DNA of 28,822 bases from Glomus cerebriforme (Eukaryota; Glomeromycota; Glomeromycetes; Glomerales; Glomeraceae): positions 359,429 to 388,250 of the forward strand of contig QKYT01000030.1 of the NCBI GenBank assembly GCA_003550305.1. Reading direction: 5' to 3'. The notes beneath the pieces were generated by a model, which was not told the DNA's origin, ran no database searches, and worked only from the letters and a program-made list of their open reading frames with translations. Position numbers and translations under genes: made by a program. Each line of letters begins with the position of its first letter. The stretch's first letter is position 1. Positions 24,801 to 28,822 of this stretch are shown in pieces.

Positions 24801-27800
24801 TTTTGATATAATAAATATTAATGTCGCAACTGGAGGTACAAAGAAGATTGGTGTATCAAGAACAGAAAATTTTGGTATTCAACAACATTCTGAACCTGAA
24901 GGTCACTCTAATGACTTGGATCAAGATAGAATAAAGATAGAATGCGGCGGAATAAATATTTTCTTAAAAGAAGCTAATGGTACGTTAATATATATATATA
25001 TAAATTTTTTAGATTTTCAATATATATTAATTTAATTAAAATTTCTAGATTCAGACGCTAAATGTTTCCTTGCTATGAAACCATCAATACCATTGCCTCA
25101 TCATCGATCTATGGCTCATATCTCCCCAATGTTTCCTAATGTCGAAATTACTTATAGACCTGCGAGCACGGTCAAGAGCAAATTACCTTTTATTGGAAGT
25201 AATGTTCGATCTTCCCCTTTTTCACAAACTTTTACTTCATTTGAAGGAGACGATCGTTCTAGTTGGCCAGTAGAAAATGAGGAGGAAGAAATATTGATGT
25301 TTAAGCAAAGAACGATCGAAAGTTCTGTAAGTATAATTTCCAATTTGTAAAAGTGTTAAAAAGTGTATAATTCTTAATATCTAATTTACATTTTTTGAAT
25401 AATAATAATAATAATAGTTATTCGTAATAAATTGTAATTTTCCTTACGCACGTGTTCGAATGACAAAATCGTCTTATGATATTCTACAAATTTTGCTTAA
25501 TGATTTAACATTATGGCAACCTAAAAGGAGTGATGATATTAATGACTTTAATTCTAACGAGCAAGCTAACTACTTTAATATGACCGGCAATTACGATATT
25601 AAATCTCAACCGGATTCAATTTATGGAATGAATTCTTATATTTCTGAAAATTCTGAAATGAGAATGAAACTTGAAGGAAGCTTTATGGGATCTCGGATGG
25701 ATATGTCAATGCCATTAAGACCTAGTCTCGCATCAGTTGTCGTATTTATAACTAATGGTATATTTATCCTTCTTATATATATATATATATTATATAATCA
25801 TTAAATATGAAACTAAATTTATTATTTTATTATAGTTGAAATTGTTATATTATATGATCCTGAAAATCCCGAAAAGAAAGTTGGTGATCAATCAAAATCA
25901 ACGCGTACTTATCAACTCAGTATGTCAGAACTCAGATTCTTTAGTGTCATAAAACATGAAGGAAAAGTACGTGTATTTTTTAAAATTCCTTTAATGAAAA
26001 TTTTAGAAATATCTTTTGATATATATATATATATATTCTTTATCATTTTATAGAATGATACGTACATTGTTTTGGATAATGATAATTTTGATTATTTGGA
26101 TATAACGACACAAGAAAAAAAACGAATATTATGTCGTACATTAAACAAGGGCTTGAAGGTAATCAATATAACTATTTTAAGTTACCTTCATAAACAAACT
26201 AATTAAACTTTTATTGTTTTATCTAGACAAAAAATGCACGTCCTATGATTTCTATCATAATGCTTATCTCGCTTGACGTTGTAGCAAATATGAAAGAAAC
26301 GAATTTGACTTTATCAGTTAATGGTGTAACTTTACGGCATTCTCAAGATACACGATGGATAGATGATTTACTTGGATTTATTCAAGAACCAGAAATGGCA
26401 AGTATAAATTTAACTCCCATAAAATTTATTATAATCATTATTAATACTAACATAAATTTTAAAAATTATAATAGAGAACTTTTGTTGAACTTCCTAGTCA
26501 ATTCATAAAATTGTCTATTACAATAAATGATTCTTCAATAGATTTTAATCCGAATAATATTCCTGGACGTATTGTTGTGGTCCTCGATAGTTTAAAGGTA
26601 TTTATAATATCATTGTACACTTCCATGAGATGTAATTAATAAATGTAATCTTTACAGGCATCGAGTAATATAATCTCTGGTTCACCAATGTTTGCTGCAA
26701 AATTAATTGTTCAAAATTTGGACTTGATGCTTGTTGGTGATGAACAAACAATTCATGAACGTGCAATAAATAAACTCGGCTCATCAACTATTAGCGTTAA
26801 AAAATATTGGAAGGTAATTTATTTATGTACTTTATTTATATTTGAATTTATATAACAACATATAGTTTAATAATTTTATCATAAAATTTAAGACGATCGG
26901 ATTCGTTAAAGCTGCATCTCTTGATTTCGCGGAAATTCAACTTAAAGCTAATAAAGGAGAAATTTATCCAAATTTTGAGGTATTTGATTTTTCATACGTT
27001 ATAAAAATTAAATTCATATAAAACATTTCTAAACTGATTTTATTAATAATCTTTATTTTATTAGCTCGAGCTTACCAATGAAAACCTTACGATCGAGACA
27101 TGTGCAGATACACTTCAAACATTATTAAATCTGATAAATCATTTAGTTCCAAAAGAAGTGGTTCCTGAAAAAGGGTAAGCAATACTTTGAATTTGTTTAT
27201 TGGAATTAAAAAATTAAGGGATTAAATAAATTTTTATTTCATAGACGAAAAGTTCCTCACATAATAACTGCTAACAGAGACGATTCAGATGAGCCTGTTT
27301 ACCAGAATATGTTAGGTACTTGATATAATATATATATTTTTTATCTAAATAAACTTTATCATTAAATTAAACTTAATATAGAGAGCTTGGATATGGATGC
27401 TTTTAAACTTCCACCTCCAAAAAAAAAGCCAACCAAGAATCCAGCTTCAAATTTAAAATTCGTCGAGGAGTATTATACTATCGAAGAAAACGAATCAGAT
27501 GAACCAGATGCTCATTTTTTTGAAAATGCAGTCATATTTGATGATGTCGCCGAAGGTATGAAGAAAAATTTTGATAATCATTAATTACATCATTATCTAA
27601 TGAAAAATATTTTATTTATAATAACACAAAGATATAATAGCTAAGAATCCCAAAGCTTCAGAATCACGTGATGATAAGATTAAGAGTTTAGATTCAGAAC
27701 CTTTAAAATTTGAGGATAATCATTTTTCTGTACCTAGTGCAAGTGAACTTGATGACTCCTCTATTCAAGAGTAAGTTTTTTTTTTTTCATAAAATATTAC

Positions 27801-28763
27801 CTCAATTACTCGAGTTTGGATTATATATATTTTTGCTAAATCTTCAATAATATTTCAGGTTACCGAATAGTTTGACTAGGATTAAACTACGAGAATTTAA
27901 TCTTATATGGAAATTATATGATGGTTATGATTGGGAACATAGTAAAAAAGAAGTACTAGATGCCTTTACACGCGCAAAAACTCAAGCCAAAAATGGAAAT
28001 GTTGGGGGAGCGGGTTCTTCAATTGGGGAACCAAGCAATAATCCTTTGGAAACAGATACTAATAGTTTAATCGAACGTTTCCTAGGAACACCTTTCAGAA
28101 ACTCGGATTTTGATGCTACATCCCAAACAGGATCTGAAGTCGATTATATAGTAGATGATCATAGTGACACTGCTAGTCAAGTCAGCTCGCGATTGGATTC
28201 TGAAAACACAAGTATTCGAGAGAGTAAACGACCTGAACATTCAAGTCATCGATCTCGACCTAGATTAAATCGTTCGAAATCTAGCAAGCTTGACATAAAA
28301 CTCGAAAAAATAAATTTGGATATTGATATCTTTCCTAATGACGATTTATTAGCTTTTAGGTTGTTGCTGCTTGTCCGAGATATAGAAATTTTAGACAATA
28401 TAAAAACATCAGCATGGCACAAATTTTTGTCTCATATGCGACCAGATAATGATACAAGTCCACGTGAGAGTAAATCAAATATGATCAGGATAGAATTAAA
28501 TAGTGTTCGTCCTACCCCGACTGATTCTTCTGAAGAGTTACGATTAAAAGTAAATATTATTTAAATATCTTTCTTATTTTTTTTTTTTTTATAAATTATT
28601 ATATATATTAATAGTGTTGTTTATTACCATGAATCGTAGGCACGATTTTTACCTCTAAGGTTTTACATTGATCAAGATGCTCTTCAATTTATAATTCAAT
28701 TCCTTTCTTTTCAAGATTCTACTATTGAAAAACCTCCACAGGTCGAGGATGATACTTATTTTC
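21622..28763 (+). CDS. ATG2: Autophagy-related protein 2 (lipid transfer), 3' partial
   Basis: Nineteen exons in frame: 21622-21810, 21909-22074, 22235-24226, 24345-24586, 24670-24979, 25049-25326, 25418-25757, 25836-25966, 26054-26158, 26227-26397, 26475-26597, 26658-26813, 26893-26979, 27065-27174, 27245-27315, 27382-27555, 27632-27770, 27859-28549 and 28640-28763. That is 1,866 codons before the window ends inside an intron. The N-terminus is a chorein domain (IPSTIQKRLLKFLLKKALGQ, then GKGLLHLKELQLNVEVLND and IGGIVANIPWKNIW). Further hallmarks are SSYDILQILLNDLTLWQP in the middle and RFYIDQDALQFIIQF in the last exon. Atg2 is a rod-shaped bridge that moves phospholipid from the ER to the growing autophagosome with Atg9 and Atg18/WIPI. 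Exon 3 (about 660 residues) is unusually long and Ser/Asn/Asp-rich. Intron 10 is GC-AG. The C-terminal region lies beyond the edge. Confidence 0.93.
26398..26474 (+). other. GC-AG intron in ATG2
   Basis: The donor is ATG|GCAAGT and the acceptor ATAATAG. The nearby GT three bases downstream would put the following exon out of frame and hit a stop at once. The GC donor keeps the frame (EPEM then RTFVELPSQFIKL). GCAAGT is the usual form of GC-AG donors. Confidence 0.75.
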
Positions 28764-28822
28764 GTGAGTTGAATTTATTTAACTTGTATATTCTTTTTTT
28801 TTTAATTTATTATAATTAATCC

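Overview
The window looks like nuclear DNA of a very AT-rich fungus, most likely an arbuscular mycorrhizal fungus (Glomeromycotina, Rhizophagus-like). This is inferred from dense short introns, Asn-rich low-complexity protein segments, many small transposon remnants and recognisable fungal housekeeping genes. No database search was possible. Every exon boundary below was derived by hand from splice signals and reading-frame continuity.

Layout. (1) 1-3355, minus strand: a multi-exon transposase-like gene with a probable DDE catalytic core. It runs off the left edge and carries a 76-base inverted segment that breaks its last visible intron. (2) 3356-7541: AT-rich intergenic DNA with two TA-flanked pogo-like MITEs, a cluster of perfect palindromes and a possible orphan exon. 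(3) 7542-8455, plus: a four-exon MAPEG-family membrane protein. (4) 8456-10709: intergenic, no gene seen. (5) 10710-12472, plus: a two-exon F-box protein with two Cys-rich motifs. (6) 12473-15060: a transposon graveyard. On the minus strand lie a decayed IS607-type serine recombinase and, downstream of it, the N-terminal part of a decayed TnpB/Fanzor-like protein. Small palindromic elements and a probable LINE 3' fragment cut into or abut them. (7) 15779-20934, plus: a complete 20-exon gene for tubulin-folding cofactor D (about 1,223 residues), with one probable AT-AC (U12-type) intron. (8) 21622 to the right edge, plus: the autophagy lipid-transfer protein Atg2, 19 exons and at least 1,866 residues in the window, with one GC-AG intron; its C-terminus lies outside.

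The host genes do not form a pathway. Cofactor D handles beta-tubulin folding, Atg2 builds autophagosomes, the F-box protein probably recruits ubiquitination substrates, and the MAPEG protein belongs to a glutathione/eicosanoid-type membrane enzyme family. The most interesting features are the IS607/Fanzor relic, the microinversion in the transposase-like gene, and the two non-GT-AG introns in otherwise ordinary genes.
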